NCBI GenBank assembly: GCA_020200135.1
Contig: JAIVJI010000068.1
Location: forward strand, 1 to 64,000
Length of the DNA stretch: 64,000 nucleotides
DNA from: Acidobacteriota bacterium
GTDB taxonomy: Bacteria; Acidobacteriota; Blastocatellia; Pyrinomonadales; Pyrinomonadaceae
Direction: 5' to 3'
The notes beneath the pieces were generated by a model that searched no databases, was not told the DNA's origin, and worked only from the letters and a program-made list of their open reading frames with translations. The stretch's first letter is position 1. Each line of letters starts with the position of its first letter. Position numbers and translations under genes: made by a program. Of this stretch, positions 9,237 to 18,946 are shown one piece after another.

Positions 9237-10229
9237 TTACTTGGCGGCGCCGGCCGCCGCGCCGACGTACTCCCAGTGCCAGGGCTCGTAGTAGTAGGGG
9301 CGGAAGCCGAAGCGCTCGGCGTTGCGGACGAGCCAGCGGTAGGCGGGCGTCTGCACCTGTATGGCGCGGTTGGAGTCCCTGGTCTCGACCGGCTCGCCGC
9401 CGACGTAGAGGTCGAGCGCGCGACCCGTGAAGTGCGGGCTGTTGACCGCCAGCCCCGCGCGCCCAGAGTTGGGCGACTGCGCGCGCAGGCGCGCCTGGTA
9501 CTCGGGCGAGCGGTGGGCGGAGACTATCTTCAGGAATAGCTCTGCGGGAGCGATGTCGCCCGCGGCCGTAAGCCGTAGCCCCGACGTCGGGTCCGCGGCC
9601 GCCGCCGCGACCATGCGCTTGTAGGCCGCGTAGGTCTCGCGCTCGACGTGGCGCAGCCCCTCGGGGCGCGTGGGGTCGTAGAAGTCGGTCGCGGGCGCGA
9701 GCAGGAGTTCCTCGGGGCGCGCGTGCGCCTTGTGCTTGAGGCGCGCGCCCTGCCACTCGGAGACCATGCGGTAGAGCGTCTCGCCGTCGAGCACGCCGCT
9801 CGGTTGGAGCCTCGAACGCTTCTGCCAGAGCGAGAGCGCCTCGGCGAAGTCGCCGGCCGAAGCCCCGCCCTCCATCGCAATCATGCGCGAGATGAGCGGC
9901 GTGTAGAGGTGCCAGCCGCGCTGCTGCTTACCGCCGAACGCCCAGCTCAGCTCGTACTTGAGGAGCAGGTTGCGCGCGGCGGCGGCCGCGAACAGGGAAG
10001 CGCCCTTCTCGTCCGCGTGTACGTGCGCGTGCGCGTCCTTCTCGGCCGGGGCGGCGGGCGCCGACTCATCGGCGCGCCTCTCGGGCGCGAGCGCCAGAGG
10101 CCGGGCGGCCGTCGCCTGCGCCTCGGTCTGCGCCCGGCCGTAGCCCGTGCGCGCCACGAGAGCCACAAAACCGACGAGCGCCGCGAGCGCCACGAACGAG
10201 ACGACGAGATGGGTCTTCTTCTGCTTCAT
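9237..10229 (-). CDS. D-alanyl-D-alanine carboxypeptidase / M15 (VanY-type) with PG-binding region
   Basis: SAHRSPEYQARLRAQSPNSGRAGLAVNSPHFTGRALDLYV...YYYEPWHWEYVG; N-terminal TM anchor. Confidence 0.8.
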   Translation of the reverse strand: MKQKKTHLVVSFVALAALVGFVALVARTGYGRAQTEAQATAARPLALAPERRADESAPAAPAEKDAHAHVHADEKGASLFAAAAARNLLLKYELSWAFGGKQQRGWHLYTPLISRMIAMEGGASAGDFAEALSLWQKRSRLQPSGVLDGETLYRMVSEWQGARLKHKAHARPEELLLAPATDFYDPTRPEGLRHVERETYAAYKRMVAAAAADPTSGLRLTAAGDIAPAELFLKIVSAHRSPEYQARLRAQSPNSGRAGLAVNSPHFTGRALDLYVGGEPVETRDSNRAIQVQTPAYRWLVRNAERFGFRPYYYEPWHWEYVGAAAGAAK

Positions 10230-10505
10230 GCTTAAATCGGCGGAGCCCGGAACTGCTGGAGAATGTCGGCCTAAAATCGAGGTGAGGTTCTGCTTCCCGC
10301 GTACAAAATATCAGATGCCCGGGCGCGCGTCACGGTTCGTCGGCGCGGGCAGAAATAGCGGGCCCGCGCGCGTCCGCAAAGGCTGCGGTCAGACTGCGCG
10401 CGCGGCGCGAGTCTGTTAAACTAGCGCCGCCGCCGGCGGGCGCGGCCAGTGCCCCGGCGGACGTTCCCGACCTAAACTTTCCCGAGCGTACGGAGAAGGC
10501 CAAAG

Positions 10506-10721
10506 ATGCCACTTGAGTCCAACAGCGCGGCGAGCGTCTCGCCCGCGCTCGTCTTCGAGACGGAGAACGGCGCCAACTTCACCTTCAACTTCCAGATGGA
10601 CGGCCGCGTCACAGTCATCGGCTTTCAGGACGGCCGCGCCGTCACCGGCACCCTCACCGAAGAGCAGGCCGAAGAGCTGCGCGACGCCATCGGCGAGTAC
10701 ATACACAAGAGGAAAGGATGA
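10506..10721 (+). CDS. Small conserved-looking hypothetical protein (71 aa)
   Basis: Isolated ORF with GC-biased third positions; MPLESNSAASVSPALVFETENGANFTFNFQMDGRVTVIGF. Confidence 0.55.
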   Translation: MPLESNSAASVSPALVFETENGANFTFNFQMDGRVTVIGFQDGRAVTGTLTEEQAEELRDAIGEYIHKRKG

Positions 10722-10722
10722 A

Positions 10723-10840
10723 GGGAGTAGACAGTAGACAGTAGACAGTAGGCTCCGCTCTCTGGGCGCTGACGCTGACACGCGGACGACTCGACTGACG
10801 ACTGTCTTTCTACTGACTACTGTCTACTGCCTACTCCCCT
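10723..10840. repeat. Heptad foldback repeat, family 1 (AGTAGAC), copy A
   Basis: Left arm gggagtagacagtagacagtagacagtagg; right arm ctactgactactgtctactgcctactcccct; loop starts ctccgc. Confidence 0.9.
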
Positions 10841-10881
10841 CCGCTTGACCCACGCCCGCCGGGCGGGCAGGATTTCAGCCT

Positions 10882-12972
10882 ATGTTTTACCAAGCCCCCG
10901 CCGCTGAGCAGTCCGGCCGCGTCTCCCGCCTTAAGAAAATCGCCCTCTTCGCCGTCGCGCTGGCGGGACTCTCGCCGTGCGCCCGTGCGCAGACGCCGGC
11001 CGGGGTGTTCGAGCGCGAGCTGGACGCGTCGGGGCCGGTCGAGCTGCGCGTGAAGAACCGCACGGGGCGCGTGACCGTGATGGCCGAGGAGGGGCTCAGG
11101 CAGGTCTCGATACGCGCGACCTCGGCCGCCGGCCTCGGCGTCGGCGAGAAGGACGTGCGCGTCACGCACGGCGGGGCTGCTGTCCAGATAGAGGTCGAGC
11201 GCGAGTCCGCGTCGTCGCGCCTGTCGGACGGCCGCAAGGTCGTCGCCTCGCCCGCGCAAATCGAGCGCGAGCGGATAGACCTCTCGGTGCGCGTCCCCGT
11301 GCGCTCGCGCGTGTGGGTCGAGACCGAGGCGGGCGCGGTCGACGTGGTCGGCAACCTCGCGGAGGCCGAGGCGAAGACCGACACCGGGACGATACGCGCC
11401 GACGTGCCGATGGACGCGCTGCGCTACAGCTTCCGCTGGACGGTCAGCCGCCCGCGCTTCTTCAGCGAGGTCGAGCTGCCCGAGGCCAAACACAAGCGCG
11501 GCGGCTTCTTCGAGATCGCCGGCCGCTTCCCCGACGAGAAGGAAGAGGGGAAGGACAAGAAGAAGCAGGGCGAAGAGGCGGCCGACGGGGCGCCCGAAGA
11601 AGTAGTCGAAGCCGAGCCCGCCGCGACCGCCACGCCGGATGTAAAGGCCGAGCCGAAGACCGAAGCAGAGAAGAAGGCCGCGCGCGCGCGCGCCGAGGCG
11701 GCGAAGGAGGAGGAGGGGCGGAAGCGGGAAGAGGCGAAGAAGAGGGCAGAGGCCGCGAAGGCAGAGGCGAAGAAGAGAGCCGAAGCCTTACGCGCCGAAG
11801 CGAAGAAGGCCGCCTCAGACCAGCGCGTCAGGCTGAGCCTCGAGACGGCGCGCGGCGTCGTCCTCTTCGGCGTTAAGAACGAGGCGCGCGTCCCCTCAGA
11901 CCTGCGCGAGCGCACGCTCACCGACGCCGCGCGCGCCATCATCCGCAGCGGCGACACCGAACTCATCGACGCCATCCGCAAGGTCGCGCCGCGTCTCGTC
12001 GGCGAGTACGCCGAGACGTTGGGCCTGCGCGGCCGCGGCCCCACGCTCGGCTCGCGCGCCGCCTCGCCCTTCGACGTGCGCGCGGCGGCCGGCCCCTCGC
12101 TCGCGCGCGTGCAGGCGCGCGTCACAGACCGCACGGGTCGCGCCGTCACCGGACTCGCCGCCAAAGACTTCACCGTCACCGAGGGCGGCGTCGAGCGCGC
12201 CGTGCGCGACGTGCAGCCGACCACCGCGCCCTTCAACCTCGTCCTGCTGCTCGACGTGTCGGGCAGCGTCGAGGAGCGGATAGACTTCATACGCAAGGCC
12301 GCGCTCGCCTTCCTCAACACCGCCGGCCCGCACGACCGCATCGCCATCGTCAGCTTCCGCGACGACGTGCAGCTCGTCTCCGAGTTCACCTCCGACCGGG
12401 CGGTGCTGACCGAGCGCATCAAGGACATCCAGGCCGGCGGCGCCACCTCGCTCTACGACGCGCTCGGCTACTCGCTCGTCCACGTGCTCCGCCCGCTGCG
12501 CGGCGAGCGCACCGGCGTCGTGGTGCTTTCGGACGGCGACGACAACCGCTCGTTCCTGAGCTTCCCCACCATCGTGGACGCCATCCACGAGACGGGCGCC
12601 ATCGTCTACCCGCTCTACGTCCCGTCGGGGCTCATCCCCTCCTCGGGCGCGCCGGCGGCCGCGACGACGCTCGACCCGACCCGCACCAGATTCCTCGAGC
12701 TGACCTCGCGCGCCGACGAGGAGGGGCGGCGTCTGGCCGAAGTCTCGGGCGGGCAGTACTACCCCATCACGCGGCTCGAACAGTTGCAGCGCGCCTACGA
12801 CGACGTGGCCGCGCAGCTGCGCACGGCCTACACCATCACCTACGAGACGGACGGGGCCGCACGCCCCGACTCGCGCGTGCGCGTGCGCGTGTCGCGCGAC
12901 GGCGCGTCAGTGCGCCTGAGCCCGGCGGTCGGCGTCTCGGCCGCGACCGCCGTGGCCCCGGCGGCGCCGTAG
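10882..12972 (+). CDS. VWA-domain secreted protein (VWFA-related) with long K/E/A-rich segment
   Basis: LVLLLDVSGSVEERIDFIRKAALAFL...VVVLSDGDDNRSF; middle EKKAARARAEAAKEEEGRKREEAKKRAEAAKAEAKKRAEAL. Confidence 0.8.
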   Translation: MFYQAPAAEQSGRVSRLKKIALFAVALAGLSPCARAQTPAGVFERELDASGPVELRVKNRTGRVTVMAEEGLRQVSIRATSAAGLGVGEKDVRVTHGGAAVQIEVERESASSRLSDGRKVVASPAQIERERIDLSVRVPVRSRVWVETEAGAVDVVGNLAEAEAKTDTGTIRADVPMDALRYSFRWTVSRPRFFSEVELPEAKHKRGGFFEIAGRFPDEKEEGKDKKKQGEEAADGAPEEVVEAEPAATATPDVKAEPKTEAEKKAARARAEAAKEEEGRKREEAKKRAEAAKAEAKKRAEALRAEAKKAASDQRVRLSLETARGVVLFGVKNEARVPSDLRERTLTDAARAIIRSGDTELIDAIRKVAPRLVGEYAETLGLRGRGPTLGSRAASPFDVRAAAGPSLARVQARVTDRTGRAVTGLAAKDFTVTEGGVERAVRDVQPTTAPFNLVLLLDVSGSVEERIDFIRKAALAFLNTAGPHDRIAIVSFRDDVQLVSEFTSDRAVLTERIKDIQAGGATSLYDALGYSLVHVLRPLRGERTGVVVLSDGDDNRSFLSFPTIVDAIHETGAIVYPLYVPSGLIPSSGAPAAATTLDPTRTRFLELTSRADEEGRRLAEVSGGQYYPITRLEQLQRAYDDVAAQLRTAYTITYETDGAARPDSRVRVRVSRDGASVRLSPAVGVSAATAVAPAAP

Positions 12973-12995
12973 CCTTTCGACGAACAAGGGGTGAG

Positions 12996-14132
12996 ATGTT
13001 TTCAACTTCTTCCGTGGCGCGTGGCCGGAGACTTCTCCTCGCGCCGCTCTTCGCGCTTCTCATCCTGACGGCCGCGCCCGCCGCGCGAACCGCGCGCGCG
13101 CAGGAGCCGACGCCCGCGCCCGAAACTCGGCCGACCCCGACGCCCGCGCAGACGCCTACACCAACACCTACACCGACGCCCAGCCCGACGCCGGTTCCCA
13201 CGCCCACACCGACGCCGACGCCCGACGACGCGGAGCCGATCGAGCGCATCGACACAGACCTGACGAGCGTGCTGCTGTCGGTGTTGGACAAGAAGCGGCG
13301 CTTCGTCAACACGCTCCGCGCCGGGGACGTGCGCGTCGTCGAAGACGGCGTCCCGCAGCAAATCGCCTCCTTCGAGCAAGAGACCAACGCGCCGCTCTCG
13401 CTCGTCCTGCTCGTTGACCTCAGCTCCTCGCAGGCCGGTGTGCTCCCCGCCGAGCGGGACGCGGCGCGCTCGTTCGTCGCCTCCGTCCTCAAGCCGCGTG
13501 ACCGCGCCTCCCTCATCACCTTCACCGGACTTACGCGACTCGACCAGTCGTTGACCGACGACAGGCCGCGACTTGAGGCGGCGATTGATTCGCTCAAGCC
13601 GTGGTTCAGAGAGGACAGCCCCGAGTGCGCCCCGGACGCGCCGGAGGAGGGCAAGATACATTGCTACACGGCCATCTGGGACAGCATCGCCATCGCCGTC
13701 CGCGAGGTGCTGGCGCGCACGCCCGAGCGCACGCGCCGCGCCATCATCCTGCTCTCGGACGGCGAGGACACGAAGAGTAAGCTGCGCCTCTACCAGGCGG
13801 TGGACTACGCCGTCCGCCACAACACGGTCGTCTACGCCATCGGCATCCGCGACCGCCGCGCGCGCGAGGGCGAGATGCGCCCCGACTTCCTGCGGCAGGT
13901 CTCCGAGGGGACGGGCGGCCGCGCCTTCTTCCCCAAAAAGCCCGCCGACCTCGGCGCCGCCTTCGCGCAGATCGAGCAGGAGCTGCGCTCGCAATACCTC
14001 ATCACCTACTCCCCCACGAACCGCGCCCGCGACGGCTCCTTCCGCCGGCTCCGGATCGAAATCACCGACCCCCAACTCAAGAAGCAGAACCTCCGCCTGC
14101 TCTACCGGCAGGGCTACTTCGCAAAACAGTGA
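12996..14132 (+). CDS. VWA-domain secreted protein (VWFA-related) with Pro-Thr linker
   Basis: PTPAQTPTPTPTPTPSPTPVPTPTPTPTPDD; LVLLVDLSSSQAGVL...AIILLSDGEDTKSK; C-terminal LRLLYRQGYFAKQ. Confidence 0.8.
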   Translation: MFSTSSVARGRRLLLAPLFALLILTAAPAARTARAQEPTPAPETRPTPTPAQTPTPTPTPTPSPTPVPTPTPTPTPDDAEPIERIDTDLTSVLLSVLDKKRRFVNTLRAGDVRVVEDGVPQQIASFEQETNAPLSLVLLVDLSSSQAGVLPAERDAARSFVASVLKPRDRASLITFTGLTRLDQSLTDDRPRLEAAIDSLKPWFREDSPECAPDAPEEGKIHCYTAIWDSIAIAVREVLARTPERTRRAIILLSDGEDTKSKLRLYQAVDYAVRHNTVVYAIGIRDRRAREGEMRPDFLRQVSEGTGGRAFFPKKPADLGAAFAQIEQELRSQYLITYSPTNRARDGSFRRLRIEITDPQLKKQNLRLLYRQGYFAKQ

Positions 14133-14136
14133 GGCA

Positions 14137-14199
14137 GTTTTTAATTTTCAGTACAGCCAAAGCTCCCGACTGAAAACTAAAAACTGAAAACTAAAAACA
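14137..14199. repeat. Heptad foldback repeat, family 3 (CTGAAAA/CTAAAAA)
   Basis: cagtttttaattttcagt ... ctgaaaactaaaaactgaaaactaaaaac. Confidence 0.8.
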
Positions 14200-14206
14200 G
14201 TCCTCT

Positions 14207-14238
14207 TGCCTTTTCATCCCTCATCCTTCATCCTTCCG
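14207..14238. repeat. Solo heptad arm (TTCATCC) upstream of xseA
   Basis: ttttcatccctcatccttcatccttcc. Confidence 0.6.
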
Positions 14239-14246
14239 CTACGGTC

Positions 14247-15653
14247 ATGACTCGCCCCATTCTGATGTCTCTGTTCGACGAGACCGAGCGCCGGCCGCTG
14301 ACGGTCTCGGAGCTGACCTCGCAGGTGCGCGGCGCGCTGGAGGGCCGGTTCGCGTCGCTGTGGGTCGAGGGCGAGATTTCCAACTTCCGCGCGGCCGCCT
14401 CGGGTCACTGGTACTTCACCGTCCGCGACGAGGCGGCGCAGCTGCGCGCGACCTGCTTCCGCGGCGTCAACTCCCGCATACGCTTCCGCCCCTCGGACGG
14501 GCTGCTCGTCCGCGTCCGCGGCCGCATGACCGTCTACGAGCCGCGCGGCGAATACGAACTCATCGTCGAGGCGCTCGACCCCGTCGGCGCGGGCGCGCTG
14601 CGCGTCGCCTTCGAGCAACTTAAAGAGAGGCTCGCCGCCGAGGGTCTGTTCGACGAGGCGCTCAAGCGCGAGCTGCCCGTCCTGCCGCGCCGCGTCGGCG
14701 TGGTGACGAGCCCCACGGGCGCCGCCGTCCGCGACATCATCCGCACCATCGAGCGGCGCACGCGCACCGTCAGCATCCTCCTCGCGCCGACGCGCGTGCA
14801 GGGCGAGGGAGCCTCCGCCGAGGTGGCGCGCGCGATAGGGGCATTGAACGAACACCACCTGCGCGCCGTGGCCGAAGGGGCGGCCGACGAGCAGTTGGAC
14901 GTCATCATCGTCGGGCGCGGCGGCGGGTCGAGTGAAGACCTCTGGGCCTTCAACGCCGAGGAGGTGGCGCGCGCCATCCGCGCCTCCGTCGTGCCCGTCA
15001 TCTCGGCCGTCGGGCACGAGACCGACTTCACCATCGCGGACTTCGCGGCCGACGTGCGCGCCGCCACGCCGACGGCCGCCGCCGAGATAGTCGCCGAGCG
15101 CGAGGACGAGATAGGCGGTTACGTCGAGCGGCTGACGCACGGCCTCGTCAACGCGGCGCGCTACCGCCTGCTCGCCGAGCGCGCGCGCGTGCAGGAGGCG
15201 GCGATGTCGCCCGGCTTCGACGAGGTCAGGATGCGCCTGAGGGTCGCGCGCGAGGAGCTTCAGGACGTGCGCTGCCGTCTTGAGAACCGCGCGGGGGATT
15301 TGAGCCGCGCCGCGCGCAGACGACTCGACGCCGCCGTCCGCGGACTCTCGCCGGCGCGCATGGCTTCGGCCGCGTCGCGGGCCCGCGTGCGCCTGACCGT
15401 GGGTGGCGCGGCGCTGGAGGCGGCGGCGCGCGCGCGCCTCGAAGACGCGCACACGCGTCTGGCGGTCGCGGCCGCCGCGCTCGACGCGATGTCGCCGCTC
15501 GCGGTTCTGGGTCGCGGCTACGCGCTGGCGCAGGACGAGCGCGGGCGCGTGCTGCGCTCGACGCGCGGCGTGGCCGAAGGTGACGGCGTGCGCCTGCGCC
15601 TGGCGTCGGGCGCGCTGCGCTGCCGCGTGGAAAGGGTCGAGGGGGAGAACTGA
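14247..15653 (+). CDS. xseA: Exodeoxyribonuclease VII large subunit
   Basis: LTVSELTSQVRGALEGRFASLWVEGEISNFRAAASGHWYFTVRDEAAQLRATCF; GRGGGSSEDLWAFNAEEVARAI. Confidence 0.95.
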   Translation: MTRPILMSLFDETERRPLTVSELTSQVRGALEGRFASLWVEGEISNFRAAASGHWYFTVRDEAAQLRATCFRGVNSRIRFRPSDGLLVRVRGRMTVYEPRGEYELIVEALDPVGAGALRVAFEQLKERLAAEGLFDEALKRELPVLPRRVGVVTSPTGAAVRDIIRTIERRTRTVSILLAPTRVQGEGASAEVARAIGALNEHHLRAVAEGAADEQLDVIIVGRGGGSSEDLWAFNAEEVARAIRASVVPVISAVGHETDFTIADFAADVRAATPTAAAEIVAEREDEIGGYVERLTHGLVNAARYRLLAERARVQEAAMSPGFDEVRMRLRVAREELQDVRCRLENRAGDLSRAARRRLDAAVRGLSPARMASAASRARVRLTVGGAALEAAARARLEDAHTRLAVAAAALDAMSPLAVLGRGYALAQDERGRVLRSTRGVAEGDGVRLRLASGALRCRVERVEGEN

Positions 15654-16382
15654 ATGCCGCAGGGGCACAAGAGCCGCATCGTGATTGACGTCGACCGCGT
15701 GCGCGCGGAGGCCGCGCAGAAGCGCGCGCGTCGCTTCGGGCCCGCCGGGCGCGCTGGGCGCGCGCTGGGCGTGACGGGGCTGGTCGTCGTCGGCCTCCTG
15801 CTCGTCGCGCTCGCCGGCTCGTACGCGTGGTGGCAGGGCTTCAAGAAGAGCCCGCCCTACAGCCTCGCGCTGCTGCTCGACGCGGCGCAGCACGACGACG
15901 TGCAGGCGGTCGAGACCATGATCGACGCGGACCAGATAGCGCAGGGCTTTGTCCCGCAGGTCATCGAGAACCTCGCGGGCGCGGGCTCGCCGATATCGCC
16001 GCAGGCGCGCGCGTCTCTGACGACGGCGCTGCCCGCCCTGCTCCCGCGCGTGCGCGAGACGATGCGCGACGAGATTGCGCGCTCGCTGAAAACGCTCTCG
16101 CAGGGCGACTCGCAAAACGTGCCCTTCTTCGTCAAGGCGCTCGGCGTCAGACGGATGGCCGACGTCAACGAGCGGGAGGACGTCGCCGACGTCAAGGTCA
16201 GGGCGGGCGAGCGCCAGGTAGACCTCTCGATGCGTCGCGACGGCGAGCGGTGGAAGGTCGTCACGGTCAAAGACCCGCAGCTCGCCTCGGAGATCGCCGC
16301 GCGCCTCGCCGCGAGCCTGCCCGCCGGCGGGCAGACGCCGCAGCAGCAGCAGAACCAGCCGCGCCGCAGGGGAACGAGATAG
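15654..16382 (+). CDS. Membrane-anchored protein, DUF2939-like
   Basis: One TM helix then KSPPYSLALLLDAAQHDDVQAVETMIDADQIAQGFVPQVIENLA. Confidence 0.55.
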   Translation: MPQGHKSRIVIDVDRVRAEAAQKRARRFGPAGRAGRALGVTGLVVVGLLLVALAGSYAWWQGFKKSPPYSLALLLDAAQHDDVQAVETMIDADQIAQGFVPQVIENLAGAGSPISPQARASLTTALPALLPRVRETMRDEIARSLKTLSQGDSQNVPFFVKALGVRRMADVNEREDVADVKVRAGERQVDLSMRRDGERWKVVTVKDPQLASEIAARLAASLPAGGQTPQQQQNQPRRRGTR

Positions 16383-16384
16383 AG

Positions 16385-16681
16385 ATGGCCAAACGTGAAC
16401 CGAAGAGCGGGGCCGCCGCGACGAACTTTGAAGGACAGCTCGCGTCGCTGGAGCGCATCGTGAGGGAGCTTGAGCGCGGCGACCTGCCGCTGGAGCAGAG
16501 CCTCGAGCTGTTCGAGCAGGGCGTCAAGCTCTCGCGCGAGTGCCAGGAGCGTCTCAACGAGGCCGAGCGGCGCGTCGAGGTGCTGCTGCGCGGCGGCGAC
16601 GGCTCGACCATCGCCGTCCCGTTCGAGTCGGACGAGTTGATAGAGGACGAACCGGAGGCGGATGACGAGACCGTCTTCTGA
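16385..16681 (+). CDS. xseB: Exodeoxyribonuclease VII small subunit
   Basis: NFEGQLASLERIVRELERGDLPLEQSLELFEQGVKLSRECQERLNEAERRVEVL. Confidence 0.92.
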   Translation: MAKREPKSGAAATNFEGQLASLERIVRELERGDLPLEQSLELFEQGVKLSRECQERLNEAERRVEVLLRGGDGSTIAVPFESDELIEDEPEADDETVF

Positions 16682-17624
16682 AGACCCCGCCCCGTCGGCC
16701 GTCGAAGACCGGCGCGCGCGCGTCGAGGCCTCGGCCGGGGAGGTTCGGGAGTACGCCGCGCGCGTGCGCGCGGAGGTCGCGTCCGAGCTCGACCGCCTGG
16801 TTCCCGCCGAGGCGGAAGACCCGCCCGCGGTTCACGCCGCCGTCCGCTGGAGCCTCTTCGCGCCGGCCAAGCGCTTCCGCCCGCTGCTCGTCACCGCCGC
16901 GGGCGAGACCTTCGGCGCGCCGCGCGAGAAGTTAATCAAGACCGCCTGCGCCTTCGAGCTGCTGCACACATACTCGCTCGTCCACGACGACCTGCCCGCG
17001 ATGGACGACGACGAGCTGCGGCGCGGCCGCCCCACCTGTCACGTCAAGTTCGGGGAGGCGACGGCCATCCTCGCCGGCGACGCCTTGCAGACCCTGGCCT
17101 TCCAGACGCTCGCCGAGGACGAGACGCTCGACGCGTCTTTGCGCGTCCGCCTCGTCTCGGAGCTGGCGCGCGCCGCCGGCACGCCCTCGGGGATGGTGGC
17201 TGGCCAGGCGCACGACCTCGCGGCCGAGGCGCGCGCGGACGTTTCGGGCGAGGAGCTTGAGCGGATACACCGCCGCAAGACCGGCGCGCTCATCGCGGCG
17301 GCCGCGCGCGCGGGCGCCCTCGTCGCCCGCGCCGCCGGCGTGGAGGTCGAGGCGGTCAACTCTTACGCGCACGACCTCGGCCTGCTCTTCCAAATCACAG
17401 ACGACCTGCTCGACGTGACGGCGTCGGCCGATGACCTCGGCAAGACGCCGGGCAAGGACGCGCGCAAGGGGAAGGCCACCTACCCCGCGCTCTACGGCCT
17501 CGAAGCCGCACGCCGCCGCGCGCTCGAAGTGTTCGGGCGCGCGGCGGCCGCGCTCGACGCCGTCGAGCGACCGACGCCGATGCTGCGCGGCCTCGCACGC
17601 CTCGTCCTCGAACGCCGCGCCTGA
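16662..17624 (+). CDS. ispA: Polyprenyl (farnesyl) diphosphate synthase
   Basis: FELLHTYSLVHDDLPAMDDDELRRGRPTCHVKFGEATAILAGDAL; LLFQITDDLLDVTASADDLGKTPGKD. Confidence 0.93.
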   Translation: MTRPSSEDPAPSAVEDRRARVEASAGEVREYAARVRAEVASELDRLVPAEAEDPPAVHAAVRWSLFAPAKRFRPLLVTAAGETFGAPREKLIKTACAFELLHTYSLVHDDLPAMDDDELRRGRPTCHVKFGEATAILAGDALQTLAFQTLAEDETLDASLRVRLVSELARAAGTPSGMVAGQAHDLAAEARADVSGEELERIHRRKTGALIAAAARAGALVARAAGVEVEAVNSYAHDLGLLFQITDDLLDVTASADDLGKTPGKDARKGKATYPALYGLEAARRRALEVFGRAAAALDAVERPTPMLRGLARLVLERRA

Positions 17625-17643
17625 GCGACCGGAGCAGGAGTCA

Positions 17644-17706
17644 GGGGAAAAGCCGAAGGGGTAAGGGAGAGACTTCCGTCCCCCCTTACCCCTTCAACTT
17701 TACCCC
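17644..17706. repeat. Heptad foldback repeat, family 4 (GGGGTAA), copy 1
   Basis: ggggaaaagccgaaggggtaaggg / cccttaccccttcaactttacccc, loop agagacttccgtcc. Confidence 0.8.
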
Positions 17707-17718
17707 GGCCTTCGGTCT

Positions 17719-18639
17719 TTAATTCAGCTTCGGAAAGACGGCGAGGTGCGGGATGGTGTCGCCGAGGAGCTTGCAGGAACCCTGCACCGAGATGTCCTCG
17801 AAGCGCAGCTCCTCGCCCTTGCCGACGGCGGCGAACTGTTCGGGGCGCGCGCGGCGCACCTGCACCACGACCTCCTCGAACGTGAGCTGCGGGAAGTCGA
17901 GGTAGGCGTCGAGCGAGTCGAGGTAGTGGCCGCGCAGCAGCTTCGCGAGCTTGGCGCGGCACAGCTCCTCCGAGCCGAACACGTCGCCGCCCGCGAACCC
18001 CTCCCGCACGTGCGCGACGTAGCCGACCTGCCCGGGGCGCGCCCCGACCTGCTCGGCCAGACGCGCCTCGTCCTCGCCGCTCACGCTCGACTCGTAAACG
18101 TCCGTCAGCGACATCGTCGGGCTTGAGCTCCCCATCCTGCTCATCTTGGCGCGGATGTCGCCCCAGACCGAGCCCTGGTCGGAGGTGTACTCCCCGCGCG
18201 AGCGCAGCGAGTCGGTCACCGTGCGGTGCTTGAGCGAGCGCAGGGAAGAGGACGAGTGGCCGCGGCTGCTCGAAAAGTTACGCGAGCTGTAACGCCAGCG
18301 CCCCTGCTCGACGCAGGTGACCGGTATCTCGACCGACGCGCCGGCCGGCACGACGATGGTCGTGTTGACGACGCGGTTCTGCTTGGCGCCGACGAGCATC
18401 TCGCCGTCGATGATGATGACGTCGCGGTCGGCCTTGTTCTTGACGAAGAGGTTGGGGACGCTGCCGCCCTCGGAGACCTCCGTGACCTCGACCAGCCCGC
18501 GCCCGAGCGCCTCCTCGAATTCGAGCAGAGGCAGGGGCGCAAACTCCTGTCGGATGAAGACCGGCGTGACCTTGAGCTGCCCGACCTGGACGGGCTCGCC
18601 CGTGTATAAATTTTCGATGAAGCTTTCCAGAACCGTCAT
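17719..18639 (-). CDS. ARPP-1 domain-like protein
   Basis: GEMLVGAKQNRVVNTTIVVPAGASVEIPVTCVEQGRWRYSSRNF; central Ser/Arg-rich segment; C-term GSCKLLGDTIPHLAVFPKL. Confidence 0.6.
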   Translation of the reverse strand: MTVLESFIENLYTGEPVQVGQLKVTPVFIRQEFAPLPLLEFEEALGRGLVEVTEVSEGGSVPNLFVKNKADRDVIIIDGEMLVGAKQNRVVNTTIVVPAGASVEIPVTCVEQGRWRYSSRNFSSSRGHSSSSLRSLKHRTVTDSLRSRGEYTSDQGSVWGDIRAKMSRMGSSSPTMSLTDVYESSVSGEDEARLAEQVGARPGQVGYVAHVREGFAGGDVFGSEELCRAKLAKLLRGHYLDSLDAYLDFPQLTFEEVVVQVRRARPEQFAAVGKGEELRFEDISVQGSCKLLGDTIPHLAVFPKLN

Positions 18640-18869
18640 GTGGCTCCTTTCGGCCCGCGCCCCGCGCTGGCGCGCCGGGTCGGGGCGGTGAGTGGGAGGC
18701 GGCCGCCGCCACGGACGCTTCTTCAAGAGTCGCGGCAGCCCCCCGTGCTTGAACGGGTCGCCTTACGGATTAGGCTTTGCTCGGCGGGGAGACGGAATGT
18801 AAGCGGGGCGCTAATCAGCGGCGACGGTTGTCTGAAGGGACTTTCATGGGTGGGATTGTAGCATAAGAG

Positions 18870-18946
18870 CGTGAACCGTAAATCGTAAACCGTGACGAGA
18901 AAGAACAGGCTCTCCTCTCGTCACGGTTTTCGGTTCACGGTTCACG
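18870..18946. repeat. Heptad foldback repeat, family 2 (GTGAACC/GTAAACC), copy 1
   Basis: cgtgaaccgtaaatcgtaaaccgtgacgaga / tctcgtcacggttttcggttcacggttcacg. Confidence 0.9.

Noticed and set aside
10723-10840. Possible CRISPR array
   Set aside because: Units are 7 nt with no spacers and the second block is inverted; no cas genes in the window.
13130-13230. Tandem acgcc(t/c)acacc repeats as a candidate minisatellite or array
   Set aside because: In-frame Pro-Thr linker of the VWA protein, ordinary low-complexity coding sequence.
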